Shown here piece after piece: positions 53,198 to 61,144 of a stretch of 64,000 nucleotides of DNA. Both the position numbers and the translations under genes were made by a program. The notes beneath the pieces were generated by a model. The model had not been told where the DNA came from, searched no databases, and saw only the letters and a program-made list of their open reading frames with translations. The stretch is from Bryobacterales bacterium (GTDB taxonomy: Bacteria > Acidobacteriota > Terriglobia > Bryobacterales > UBA6623): positions 1 to 64,000 of the forward strand of contig JAPOOG010000045.1 in the NCBI GenBank assembly GCA_026713545.1, written 5' to 3'. Position 1 is the first letter of the stretch. Each line of letters starts with the position of its first letter.

Positions 53198-54589
53198 ATG
53201 CCTGCCTACTCCCTTGAACCACGGACCGTCCCACATGTCGAGACCGAGTTCCGTCGGATCGCGACCCCGCTGCCTGTCCCCGAGTCGGTACCTCTGATCC
53301 AGCGTTTGCAGGCCGCCGAACCCCGCGCGATGCAGGGTCAGCCACCAGTGATCTGGGACCAGGCAGAGGGCTTTCTGGTTCGGGATCGCTGGGGTAACCA
53401 ATGGATCGACTGGTCGTCGGGTGTCCTCATTGCGAATGCCGGCCACAACGCTCCACACGTCAACGAGGCGATCCGAAAGCAGGTCGAGCACGGCCTGCTC
53501 ACGAACTATTGCTTCCCGAGCGAAGCCCGTTTGGCCCTTGTCGAGCGGCTGGCTTCACTGCTTCCGGAACCGTTGAAGAAGATATTCCTTCTCACGACGG
53601 GCTCTGAAACGGTGGAGTGTGCGATCAAGCTTTGCCGCACCTACGGCGCGAGTGTCGGCAGCTCACGGAAGAACTTTATCGTCTCGTTCGCGAACGCCTT
53701 CCACGGAAGGACCCTGGGCTCCCAGCAGGCAGGCGGAATCCCGGCGCTGAAGGAGTGGATCGGCCATCTTGATCCGGGTTTCGTCCAACTCCCGTTTCCT
53801 GACGGCTTTCGGCAAACGGATACGAGCTTTGAGGCGTTCGAGCGGGGACTGCGGGAGCAGGATGTTGACTTCGATACAGTTGCGGGTGTGATACTCGAGA
53901 CCTATCAGGGAGCAGAAGCAGCGTTTGCACCCGTAGACTTCATGAAAAACTTGAGGAAGTGGTGTGATCGCCACAAGGCATTGCTTGTGTGCGATGAGGT
54001 GCAAGCGGGCTTTGGCCGTACGGGTACCTTCTGGGGCTTCGAACACTACGGCATAGTGCCGGATCTGGCCTGCTTCGGAAAGGGAATTACCGGTTCACTA
54101 CCCTTGGCGGCTGTGGCGGGCCGCTCAGACGTGATAGATCTGCATTCTCCGGGCAGCATGACTTCGACTCATACGGGCAACCCGGTTTGCTGTGCCGCCG
54201 CGCTTGCGAGTATCGAGACAATTATCGATGAGGACTTGACGGGAAATTCGCACCGAATGGGCGAGGTTCTTCACAGTAAACTTCACGACCTGAAAAAGGA
54301 ATACGAAGAGGTAGCCACGGTGTTGGGCAAAGGCTTGGTCGCGGGATTCGTGATTGAGGATCCACAAACAGGTTCACCGGATGGCGCTTTGGCATTCGAC
54401 ATCGTGAGGCGTTCGGTCGAGAAAGGCCTCTTGATGTTCAGTCCTGTCGGTCCCGGTGGAGGCACGGTCAAGATCTGTCCTCCTCTGATGATTATCGAGG
54501 AGGCTCTTGACGACTCGCTGGCTGCATTTCGAGAGGCGGTCAAGGAGGCAGTAACAGCCCGTAGCGCTGAACCGATTAGTGTCACGTAG
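53198..54589 (+). CDS. class III aminotransferase (4-aminobutyrate/ornithine-type)
   Basis: A 463-residue PLP-dependent enzyme. The cofactor motifs are TTGSETVECAIKL, the Asp of LLVCDEVQAGFGRTG, and the Schiff-base Lys in CFGKGITG (about residue 295). The N-terminal 50 residues contain a long extension before DRWGNQWIDWSSG. This subfamily uses omega-amino acids such as 4-aminobutyrate, and some members act on other amines; the exact donor cannot be told. No signal peptide. GAGG precedes ATG 53198. Not part of a visible operon. Confidence 0.93.
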   Translation: MPAYSLEPRTVPHVETEFRRIATPLPVPESVPLIQRLQAAEPRAMQGQPPVIWDQAEGFLVRDRWGNQWIDWSSGVLIANAGHNAPHVNEAIRKQVEHGLLTNYCFPSEARLALVERLASLLPEPLKKIFLLTTGSETVECAIKLCRTYGASVGSSRKNFIVSFANAFHGRTLGSQQAGGIPALKEWIGHLDPGFVQLPFPDGFRQTDTSFEAFERGLREQDVDFDTVAGVILETYQGAEAAFAPVDFMKNLRKWCDRHKALLVCDEVQAGFGRTGTFWGFEHYGIVPDLACFGKGITGSLPLAAVAGRSDVIDLHSPGSMTSTHTGNPVCCAAALASIETIIDEDLTGNSHRMGEVLHSKLHDLKKEYEEVATVLGKGLVAGFVIEDPQTGSPDGALAFDIVRRSVEKGLLMFSPVGPGGGTVKICPPLMIIEEALDDSLAAFREAVKEAVTARSAEPISVT

Positions 54590-54860
54590 CTTCTTCACGG
54601 TACTATCGGATAGCTTCCAAACTCTCCCAACCGTCCGCGCTCTAGATACGCTCGGGTTATGACTCCGGTTTCTGCGGGCGCAACTTCACGTAGGTTCAGG
54701 GCTTCGGCATGGGCCCTCTGTTGCGGCATTGCTGACTGCCTCGAAGTGAAGACGTCAACGGGGCGACGAACAATTGATTGAGCGGCCGGGCGTTTTCTCC
54801 GAAAGCAGTATCGCCCAGGAATCGGGACAGCCATACTATCGCCCTGTCCCCGAACAGATC

Positions 54861-55757
54861 CTATTCGACCCCGAAAGTTTTCCGCTCCTCGTAGGTTTGC
54901 TCGCCCAGACGATCGTTGATCCTCAGGGCGATCTGATAGCGTCCCGGCAAGAGCGTCTTGTCGAGGTCGAGACGGAACGTGGCCGGCAGCCAGCGGCGGG
55001 GATAGAATGGCGCGCCCTGCTCGTCTTGCGGCCGAAAGTTGAACAGCACCTTGCCCTCGTTGTCCAAGAACTGCAACGTGGCGTGAACATCGAAGGAGTT
55101 CGTTTCCGTCAGCTGATAGCCCGTGATGAAGAACTCTCCCCAGATCGTGTCTCCCGGACGAAAAAGGGCTTGCTCGTAAGGTGCGCCTCCTTCTGTCCTT
55201 GTCAGTACAAACCGTCGAATGGTCAATTCTCTTCCAGGCGAGACGCTCTCGCCGTGCACGCGAATCGCCACCTTGCGCTCGACCGTTACTGGCTTCAGTT
55301 CGTCGGTCACTCGGACGGTAACGGTGTAGAGGCCTTCCTCTGCGTGGCCCGGAATCGCAGGCGAATGCCGAATGATCGGCCGCCAATTCTTGTCCTGCGG
55401 AGCGAGTTCGGTGTCGACACTCCCTGCCTCGGCCATCACAAAGCGGTCCCCGGAAGGCCCGAATGAATCGATGCGCCAGGTGATCCACACCCGGTCGAAT
55501 TCGCCGCGGCTATAGCCGTCCACTAGGAACCGCAGATGCACCGTCTCTCCCGGAAAAAAATCACTGTCAAGAGGGATCGGGTAGCCGTTCTCACTATCGA
55601 GGATGTCAGCCTGAGTGATGGAGAAGGGCTTGGGAGGCTTCTGGCGGCGCTGGGCTTCCGCCGGATTCGTATACACCAAACCAGCCAGCATCACGGCCAG
55701 CGTCATCAGCGCCGCCAAGCTACGCCTGAACGACCATTCCTGCCGGAGCAGTCTCAT
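54861..55757 (-). CDS. exported beta-sandwich protein of unknown function
   Basis: A 298-residue protein with a signal peptide (RRSLAALMTLAVMLAGLVYTNPAEA). The mature part shows two or three beta-rich, Ig-like domains (PGETVHLRFLVDGY, EGLYTVTVRVTDEL, PGDTIWGEFFITGY, LLPGRYQIALRINDRL) with alternating hydrophobic strands. No catalytic motif. I do not recognise a family. Its start ATG 55757 lies 38 bases inside the 3' end of thiI, implying translational coupling; a start at 55706 would avoid the overlap but lose half of the signal peptide. Confidence 0.75.
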   Translation of the reverse strand: MRLLRQEWSFRRSLAALMTLAVMLAGLVYTNPAEAQRRQKPPKPFSITQADILDSENGYPIPLDSDFFPGETVHLRFLVDGYSRGEFDRVWITWRIDSFGPSGDRFVMAEAGSVDTELAPQDKNWRPIIRHSPAIPGHAEEGLYTVTVRVTDELKPVTVERKVAIRVHGESVSPGRELTIRRFVLTRTEGGAPYEQALFRPGDTIWGEFFITGYQLTETNSFDVHATLQFLDNEGKVLFNFRPQDEQGAPFYPRRWLPATFRLDLDKTLLPGRYQIALRINDRLGEQTYEERKTFGVE

Positions 55758-56997
55758 ACCTTGATCTTCGTTCCTCCGAGCGCTGTAGGTTCACCTTCCC
55801 CGCACGATACTCGTATACCTCTTTACGCCGCGCATAGAATGCGCGTTTCACCAATGCCGGAATATCGAGTGCGGACTCCGCTGCATCAAGTTCTCCGACT
55901 GTCGAAAAGATACGCGGGCTCTTTGGAAGATAGAGCGGACAGCAATCTGTGAACGGCTCGCTCGAGATTTCGTAGGTGCCGATTCTACGTGCAGTGTCGA
56001 GGATTTCCTGTTTATCATCGCCAGCGAGCGGACGGTAGACAGGCATCGTCGCGACCCCTCCAACGGCCTCCATGTTCTGCAGAGTTTGGGAAGCGACTTG
56101 CGCGATGCTGTCGCCGGTAACAGTACCGTGTGAACGGGTGTGGCGGGCGATGCGCTCGGCGATGCGCAGCATGAGCCGACGATAAAGCAGAATCCGCAAG
56201 GCCTGAGGCGCCAACGCTACGACCTGCTGTTGCACTTCGGTGAAGGGAACCAAGAAGAGCTGTGATCTCCCCTGGTAAGGCGTCAGAACTTGGACCAACT
56301 TTTGAGCGATCGGCGGGCTGTCTTCGCCCGGTTGCGCCGGGTTGCCATAAAAATGGACAAAACAAAGTCGCACGCCGCGACGCAGGATCTTGTAAGCGGC
56401 TACGGTCGAGTCGAAGCCACCGGACAGCAGACATACCAGCTTGCCTGCGGTGCCGGTCGGCAGCCCGCCCAAGCCGGGAATCTTCTCGGTGTAGACCAAT
56501 GCGCGCTGATTCAAGATTTCCACATGGCAGGTGCTGTCTGGGTGGTCGAGGTCGACCTTGACGGGTCGGCCGGCCTCACGCGCTCTTTCCTCGATACGGC
56601 GTCCGAGTTGGTGATGGATATCGGCCGCCCGGAACGGTATATCTTTCCGCGAACGCTTGGCGCGGACAGCAAAGGTCTGGAACGGGGCCTTGAGCATGAG
56701 TTCCGCGCCGCGTTCGACAATCTGGTCGAGTTGGGGTGGGAACTCCTGAGCAATTGCCAGGTAAGCAATGCCCGGAATCTTCGTCAGCCGTTGAACAGCC
56801 TCCTGCGTAATCGTCTCAGGGGCATGGTCGCCGCTGGCGTCAAGCCAAGCTAGTATGCGGTTCTCTTCATGACGGACGGTCCGGATCGGAAGTCCATCCA
56901 AAGCATATTCAACAGCTTCTTTTAGTTTTGAAATGAAAAACTTACGGTTGTATCCTTTGAGCCAGATCTCATGGTAGTGAAGAATCAGGACCGGCAT
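55720..56997 (-). CDS. thiI: tRNA 4-thiouridine synthase ThiI
   Basis: A 425-residue enzyme that adenylates U8 of tRNA for sulfur insertion. N-terminal ferredoxin-like and THUMP domains (residues ~1-165), then the PP-loop pyrophosphatase motif CLLSGGFDST (around residue 190). The C-terminal rhodanese domain of E. coli ThiI is absent, as in Bacillus-type ThiI, so a partner (NifS-like) must supply sulfur directly. A conserved Cys follows at SEPFTDCCPLYLP. TATAAT (57033-57038) lies upstream. Its stop end overlaps the next gene by 38 bases. Confidence 0.95.
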   Translation of the reverse strand: MPVLILHYHEIWLKGYNRKFFISKLKEAVEYALDGLPIRTVRHEENRILAWLDASGDHAPETITQEAVQRLTKIPGIAYLAIAQEFPPQLDQIVERGAELMLKAPFQTFAVRAKRSRKDIPFRAADIHHQLGRRIEERAREAGRPVKVDLDHPDSTCHVEILNQRALVYTEKIPGLGGLPTGTAGKLVCLLSGGFDSTVAAYKILRRGVRLCFVHFYGNPAQPGEDSPPIAQKLVQVLTPYQGRSQLFLVPFTEVQQQVVALAPQALRILLYRRLMLRIAERIARHTRSHGTVTGDSIAQVASQTLQNMEAVGGVATMPVYRPLAGDDKQEILDTARRIGTYEISSEPFTDCCPLYLPKSPRIFSTVGELDAAESALDIPALVKRAFYARRKEVYEYRAGKVNLQRSEERRSRYETAPAGMVVQA

Positions 56998-57032
56998 AGG
57001 GAAAGATCCGGTTCGGTAGAGGTCGGCAACTC

Positions 57033-57038
57033 ATTATA
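57033..57038 (-). promoter_or_regulatory. -10 box for thiI
   Basis: Perfect TATAAT on the minus strand 36 bases before the thiI ATG; the matching -35 region is weak (GAAACG). Plausible thiI promoter. Confidence 0.4.
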
Positions 57039-57151
57039 ACGACGGATCATATATGCGTTTCCGTGCGTTGCAGGCTGTTGGAGAACATCGGAGTGCGGTG
57101 CCGCTCATGCCTCGTGCGCTAGGATAGGGATGAGGCGAGTCAGGGTTCACC

Positions 57152-57433
57152 ATGGAACAAAACGATTTCATGCAGGGTTCCGCTTCTACGGGGCTGGCGG
57201 TTCTGGATCAGTTGGAGAACAGGTTGCAGGGCGTAATCGAGCAATTCCGGGGTTCCCGTCAGCGACAGATGGCTGCTGAACAGGACGCAGCCAAAGCCAA
57301 GAATCAGTTGGCCCAAAAGGAAGAGGAAATCCAGCGTCTGGCCCGGGAAGTAGAGGAGTTATGCTCCGAGCGCGACCAGGTACGACAGCGCATCGAAACT
57401 TTGCTTGGCCAAGTCGAGGCTCTAGGAGCTTAG
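57152..57433 (+). CDS. small coiled-coil protein upstream of zapA
   Basis: A 93-residue acidic, almost fully helical protein with a heptad-rich coiled coil (NRLQGVIEQF, then KEEEIQRLAREVEELCSERDQV). In many bacteria a similar short coiled-coil gene sits just before zapA and is annotated as a cell-division ZapB-like protein; that name is only by position and shape. Probably cotranscribed with zapA (51 bases). Confidence 0.75.
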   Translation: MEQNDFMQGSASTGLAVLDQLENRLQGVIEQFRGSRQRQMAAEQDAAKAKNQLAQKEEEIQRLAREVEELCSERDQVRQRIETLLGQVEALGA

Positions 57434-57484
57434 TTCTGAAATCCGTCGACGTGCTCGCAACCCCTTTTTGAGGGCAGGAGTCGT

Positions 57485-57793
57485 ATGAGTGCCAGTAGCA
57501 CTACTGAAGTCAGCATCTTCGGTCAGACCTATTACATTCAGGCTGGCGGGGACGAAGATCAAGCCCGCCAAGCGGCCAATCTCGTGGACAAGAAGATGAA
57601 CCTGATCGCCTCTCAAGTCCTTACCTCCGATCGATTCCGCGTGGCAGTCCTCGCGGCTCTGCACTTGGCGGATGAATTCCTCACTGTGCAGAATCGCTTG
57701 GTCGGTCTCGAACAAGGGGTTGCGGCGAAGAGCGATAGGCTCACGGTGCTCTTGGACGAGCTCGACAAGGCTGACGAGGCAGCGTCCGGTTAA
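57485..57793 (+). CDS. zapA: cell division protein ZapA
   Basis: A 102-residue FtsZ-associated protein. The N-terminal beta-hairpin domain (EVSIFGQTYYIQAGGDEDQARQAANLVDKKMN) and the C-terminal coiled coil match ZapA, which bundles FtsZ filaments at mid-cell. AGGAG precedes ATG 57485. Neighbours: coiled-coil gene before, YmdB-type phosphodiesterase after, an order seen in Acidobacteria and Firmicutes. Confidence 0.92.
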   Translation: MSASSTTEVSIFGQTYYIQAGGDEDQARQAANLVDKKMNLIASQVLTSDRFRVAVLAALHLADEFLTVQNRLVGLEQGVAAKSDRLTVLLDELDKADEAASG

Positions 57794-57886
57794 CCTGCTC
57801 CGGTGAGGCGCCGTATCCATCAATGTGCTCGCCGGGTATGGCTCAAAGCGGCCTTCCGGTAGCCATCGGATTGCTCCCTATGCATT

Positions 57887-58663
57887 ATGAAAATCCTCTT
57901 TATCGGAGATATCGTGGGCAAGCCCGGGCGCCGTGTCGTAAAGGAGCGCACTGCCGACCTCGCTCAGCGGGAAGACATCGACCTCGTCATCGCCAACTGT
58001 GAAAACAGCGCTGCGGGCTTCGGCGTCACGCCTCCGTTGGCTGACGAATTGCTCCACGCCGGCATCGATGTCCTCACGAGTGGCAATCACATTTGGGACA
58101 AGCGCGAGATTATCAGCTATCTCGATTCTGAACCGCGCATTCTGCGTCCTGCTAACTACCCCGTAGGAGCGGCAGGACACGGAGTCTATGTCGGCACAAC
58201 GGCTCGAGGCGTCCGCTACGCCGTTCTGAATCTGCAAGGGAGAGTTTACTTGCCTTACATCGACTGCCCGTTTCGCAAAGCCGACGCTCTGTTGCAGTCG
58301 ATTGAACCGGAAGTGAAAGTCCGCGTCGTCGATTTTCATGCCGAGGTCACAAGCGAGAAGATCGCCTTCGGCTGGTACCTCGACGGACGTGTTGCGGCGG
58401 TGATCGGCACTCATACGCATGTGCCCACGGCTGACGAGCGTGTCCTGCCGCAAGGCACGGCTTACTTGACGGACGTCGGAATGACAGGTCCTTACAACTC
58501 CGTTATCGGTATGGAAAAGGAAGCCTCAATCGCCCGCTTCCTCAGTGCGCTCCCTAGACGTTTCGAACCGGCGCGCGGCGACGTTCGCTTTTCTTCTGCC
58601 ATCATCGACGTGGACGAAACCAGTGGCACGGCACGGTCGATCGAACGAAGAGTTCTGAGATAG
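57887..58663 (+). CDS. YmdB-family metallophosphoesterase
   Basis: A 258-residue calcineurin-like phosphoesterase of the TIGR00282 / YmdB family: MKILFIGDIVGKPGRRV (metal Asp8), ANCENSAAGFGVTP, TSGNHIWDKRE, and the late HTHVPTADERVLPQGTAYLTDVGMTGP block. In Bacillus the relative hydrolyses 2',3'-cyclic nucleotides or cAMP and influences sporulation or biofilm development. Cytoplasmic. 93 bases after zapA and possibly cotranscribed. Confidence 0.93.
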   Translation: MKILFIGDIVGKPGRRVVKERTADLAQREDIDLVIANCENSAAGFGVTPPLADELLHAGIDVLTSGNHIWDKREIISYLDSEPRILRPANYPVGAAGHGVYVGTTARGVRYAVLNLQGRVYLPYIDCPFRKADALLQSIEPEVKVRVVDFHAEVTSEKIAFGWYLDGRVAAVIGTHTHVPTADERVLPQGTAYLTDVGMTGPYNSVIGMEKEASIARFLSALPRRFEPARGDVRFSSAIIDVDETSGTARSIERRVLR

Positions 58664-58685
58664 GATCGACAGGTACCCAGCCATA

Positions 58686-59162
58686 TCAATCCAGCCATGC
58701 GGCTGAACCACGTGCCGCGATGTCCGCATCCTTCTCCGATAATCCCACCACTCCCATAACCCAACGCCCCTTCTGTAACACGAGCACGTCGTCATTCCCG
58801 TCCTTGCCGAAGTATCCACCCATGTGGGCCAGGTATTTCGGTTCTGTCATTGCTGCCCGGTAGTCATTCAGCAGCAATGCCGCTGCCGTGGCGGAGTCCG
58901 CTTGTACGAGAAACTGTCGCCACTTCTTGCCGTTGCGTTCATAAAAGGCCAGGTTGCCCCCGGGCAGGAACTCTTTCCCCTGTATCTGATCGTCGATGAT
59001 TTCGACGCGGATGCGATCTTGCGAGGGGAAACGCCGTGTCTCGTCTCGCGGCTTCTGAACGGGATGCGACGCGTTGTCCATCTTCGGTTTCTTTGGCGCC
59101 TCGCTTGGGATGTCGCAGGCCGCAAAAAGGACAACCAACGCCGCTAGAGCCGGCTTTCGCAT
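58686..59162 (-). CDS. lipoprotein of unknown function (DUF6599-like)
   Basis: A 158-residue lipoprotein (MRKPALAALVVLFAAC lipobox), a charged linker, then a compact C-terminal domain with KEFLPGGNLAFYERNGKKWRQFLVQA and MGGYFGKDGNDDVLVLQKGRWV. The pattern resembles small acidobacterial lipoproteins of the DUF6599 kind, but I give that family name only tentatively. It starts 19 bases inside the MOSC gene behind GGAGGAAGAACC, so translation is coupled. Confidence 0.65.
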   Translation of the reverse strand: MRKPALAALVVLFAACDIPSEAPKKPKMDNASHPVQKPRDETRRFPSQDRIRVEIIDDQIQGKEFLPGGNLAFYERNGKKWRQFLVQADSATAAALLLNDYRAAMTEPKYLAHMGGYFGKDGNDDVLVLQKGRWVMGVVGLSEKDADIAARGSAAWLD

Positions 59163-59611
59163 GGTTCTTCCTCCGCATGCTCTACAAGTTCGACCGATGT
59201 TCCGATGGAAACAACTCCGCCTTCGACAACCTTCCCATAGACGCCCCCTCGACAGTCCGGCGAAAGCGCTTCTTGCAAACCCGCCGCCGCGTCGTCCATC
59301 AATCGGCAGGGCCGCGTCTCGCCCATCACGTGGATCATCACGTCGCCCAAACGCAGCCGACCTCCGATGGACTTTGAGAGCGAAAGTCTTTCGACGACCA
59401 CGTTCGCCCGACGCGTTCCGCCGCTCAGTTTATGCCCAAGATCGTGGCAGGCAGCGCGCCACTTCTCCTCCTCGATAAGGGTCACTTGGCGGTTTCCGCC
59501 TCCGGCATGGTCGCCTTTCAGCCCCTTGCCGACAATGGCTTCCGCCGATTCGACCGAGCGAACCGCGGTACGTGCTGAAGGTCTCAGATAAATTCCAATG
59601 ATTCTCCCCAT
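59144..59611 (-). CDS. MOSC-domain protein
   Basis: A 155-residue MOSC (MOCO sulfurase C-terminal) domain protein, a stand-alone type that may bind molybdenum cofactor or carry sulfur. Blocks: VGKGLKGDHAGGGNRQVTLIEEE, GTRRANVVVERL, and the conserved Cys in GETRPCRLMD. ATG 59611 is chosen; the frame is open upstream but passes through the small gene at 59685. Middle gene of a three-gene minus-strand operon. Confidence 0.9.
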   Translation of the reverse strand: MGRIIGIYLRPSARTAVRSVESAEAIVGKGLKGDHAGGGNRQVTLIEEEKWRAACHDLGHKLSGGTRRANVVVERLSLSKSIGGRLRLGDVMIHVMGETRPCRLMDDAAAGLQEALSPDCRGGVYGKVVEGGVVSIGTSVELVEHAEEEPCESRL

Positions 59612-59684
59612 CGTTTTTGTGCCCTCAAGAACTCTATGCTGATCGTAACTCCGATGCTGCCTCGATGATCGGGACCATTCCACG

Positions 59685-59852
59685 CTATTCCCCGACGCAG
59701 TGCAACATGTGCTGCCAGAACTCTTCGCCCTCGATCGACTGCTCGGTTTTGCCGAAACCACCCTCCTCGTAGCGGGTAACGGCGACCATCTCGATCTTCG
59801 CGCCGCAATCACAAATGATGACGTGTTTGAAACGCTTTTCCTGCAGTGCCAA
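59685..59852 (-). CDS. small conserved-looking protein with CxC and HC motifs
   Basis: A 55-residue protein starting TTG 59852 behind a strong AGGAGG (spacing about 10 bases). Sequence landmarks: KRFKHVIICDCGAKIE near the start, then TEQSIEGEEFWQHMLHC at the end. The Cys-x-Cys plus His-Cys pair suggests a small metal (zinc or iron) site, much like a stand-alone zinc ribbon knuckle, but only three Cys and two His are available. It ends 73 bases before the MOSC gene. I do not recognise the family. The strong SD and sensible codon use support a real gene. Confidence 0.55.
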   Translation of the reverse strand: MALQEKRFKHVIICDCGAKIEMVAVTRYEEGGFGKTEQSIEGEEFWQHMLHCVGE

Positions 59853-60025
59853 AATTCTATTTCCTCCTGTTGGTTGCCGTGGTCGAGTTGAACCTCAACT
59901 CAAAGTGCCGTGTACTTCTAAGGTGTCTTTCACTTCATTTCCTGCGGCTGTGACATCAGCAACTTGCTGACGCTTTCCAATGAAAAAAGCTGACTGCCGC
60001 CAGAGCGCACCTCAACTTCTCACCT

Positions 60026-60931
60026 CTATGGGTGCAGCGCTGCCACACCATCTTGCAACTTGTGTAGAGCCGTCACCTCTTCTTGCGAAAGCGCACGGTC
60101 GAACAGTGCCGCCTCATCGAAAAGGCCCACGTAATTCATCCCAATGCGAAATGCCGCCTTCTGCATATCCCACGTGAAAGCCTCGTCAATGCCTTCTGAT
60201 GAGCCCTGCAACTGTCCGTCGAGATACAGCTTCGCGACGCCCGCGCCCGTTCCAAGGTCGGAATAGGTGGCCACCACTTGCGTCCACTTGCCTTGCTCGA
60301 AAGGATGCTGCGAGACCACGACCAAACGGTTCAGGAAATCGGGGTTGTCGTTCGGTTGGAGTTCTTCGGGGTTCCACGCCTTCAGATCGCCAAAAATCCC
60401 TAACCGGAAGTGCCGTGGCGTGTCGTCTCTTGTAAAGTCCACCCAAACCGCGCTGTCATTGTAGGCCGAATCGGTAATTTGAATCGGGTCGCAGTAGCCC
60501 GGTTCCAGGTCCTCGTCGGGATTCAGGTTGAGCCAGAACGAAACCGACCCGGTCCAGTTCCCTTCCGTAAAGCTCACGTTGTCTTCACCTCGATAGAAGA
60601 TCGCGTGAACATTCTTTTTATTGAACTTGAGCGCATAACCGAAACGGCCGCCTTCGACGATCTCCACATCCGGATTGCCGATGCCCGGCAGCGCTTTGTC
60701 TTGCTCGTCATAGCTCGGCGCGGTGTAGATGCGCCGGTCTCCATTGGCGAAAGCCGCGTCCGGCCCATCGTCGAAGGACGCGTGGAAGGTGAGGGCCTGC
60801 TTCAATGCGTCGACAGCCGATGAAGCTGTCATTGAGGATTCTGAAGCGCTTTCAGCTTCCTCTGTCGGCGAACAACCGATCAAGACCAGAACAGCAGCCA
60901 CTGACGGAATTGCTAACCTTCTCCATCCCAT
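60026..60931 (-). CDS. lipoprotein with LamG-like (concanavalin-type) domain
   Basis: A 301-residue lipoprotein: lipobox in AAVLVLIGC, a Ser-rich linker, then a LamG/jelly-roll domain (TFHASFDDGPDAAF, GRFGYALKFNKKNVHAIFY, WTGSVSFWLNLNPDEDL, WTQVVATYSD, AKLYLDGQLQGSSEG, YVGLFDEAALFDRALSQEEV), which binds carbohydrates in related proteins. ATG 60931 follows GAGGAGG; TTG 60952 upstream is less likely. It has a good promoter of its own. Likely a surface or periplasmic sugar-binding protein. Confidence 0.85.
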   Translation of the reverse strand: MGWRRLAIPSVAAVLVLIGCSPTEEAESASESSMTASSAVDALKQALTFHASFDDGPDAAFANGDRRIYTAPSYDEQDKALPGIGNPDVEIVEGGRFGYALKFNKKNVHAIFYRGEDNVSFTEGNWTGSVSFWLNLNPDEDLEPGYCDPIQITDSAYNDSAVWVDFTRDDTPRHFRLGIFGDLKAWNPEELQPNDNPDFLNRLVVVSQHPFEQGKWTQVVATYSDLGTGAGVAKLYLDGQLQGSSEGIDEAFTWDMQKAAFRIGMNYVGLFDEAALFDRALSQEEVTALHKLQDGVAALHP

Positions 60932-60950
60932 GCTCCGCCTCCTCAAGCGC

Positions 60951-60979
60951 AATATACGCCAAGCAACCGATCAGTGTAA
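60951..60979 (-). promoter_or_regulatory. promoter for the LamG lipoprotein
   Basis: On the minus strand TTACAC (60974-60979), 17-base spacer, TATATT (60951-60956). The ATG is at 60931, giving a short leader that still holds the SD. Confidence 0.6.
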
Positions 60980-61144
60980 CGCGGACGTCACGAAGTCGGA
61001 GAAGCCCGAATACGGAACTGTCTCATTCAAAGCGGTCCGTAAGCAGGTACTACGCCAACAGAGCTGCGAACCGACCCTTGGGGGTACATCATGGAGTGTC
61101 AACAATAGTGGTTCCGTCCGGCATCACCCTTGACAATGTGCCAG

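Noticed and set aside
54595-55488. 297-codon minus-strand frame overlapping the exported beta-sandwich gene
   Set aside because: Arg/His-rich sequence without hydrophobic core; the other minus-strand frame has a signal peptide and beta strands.
57794-57886. 6S RNA, often found next to zapA
   Set aside because: Only 93 bases are available, too short for 6S RNA, and no central bulge pattern is visible.
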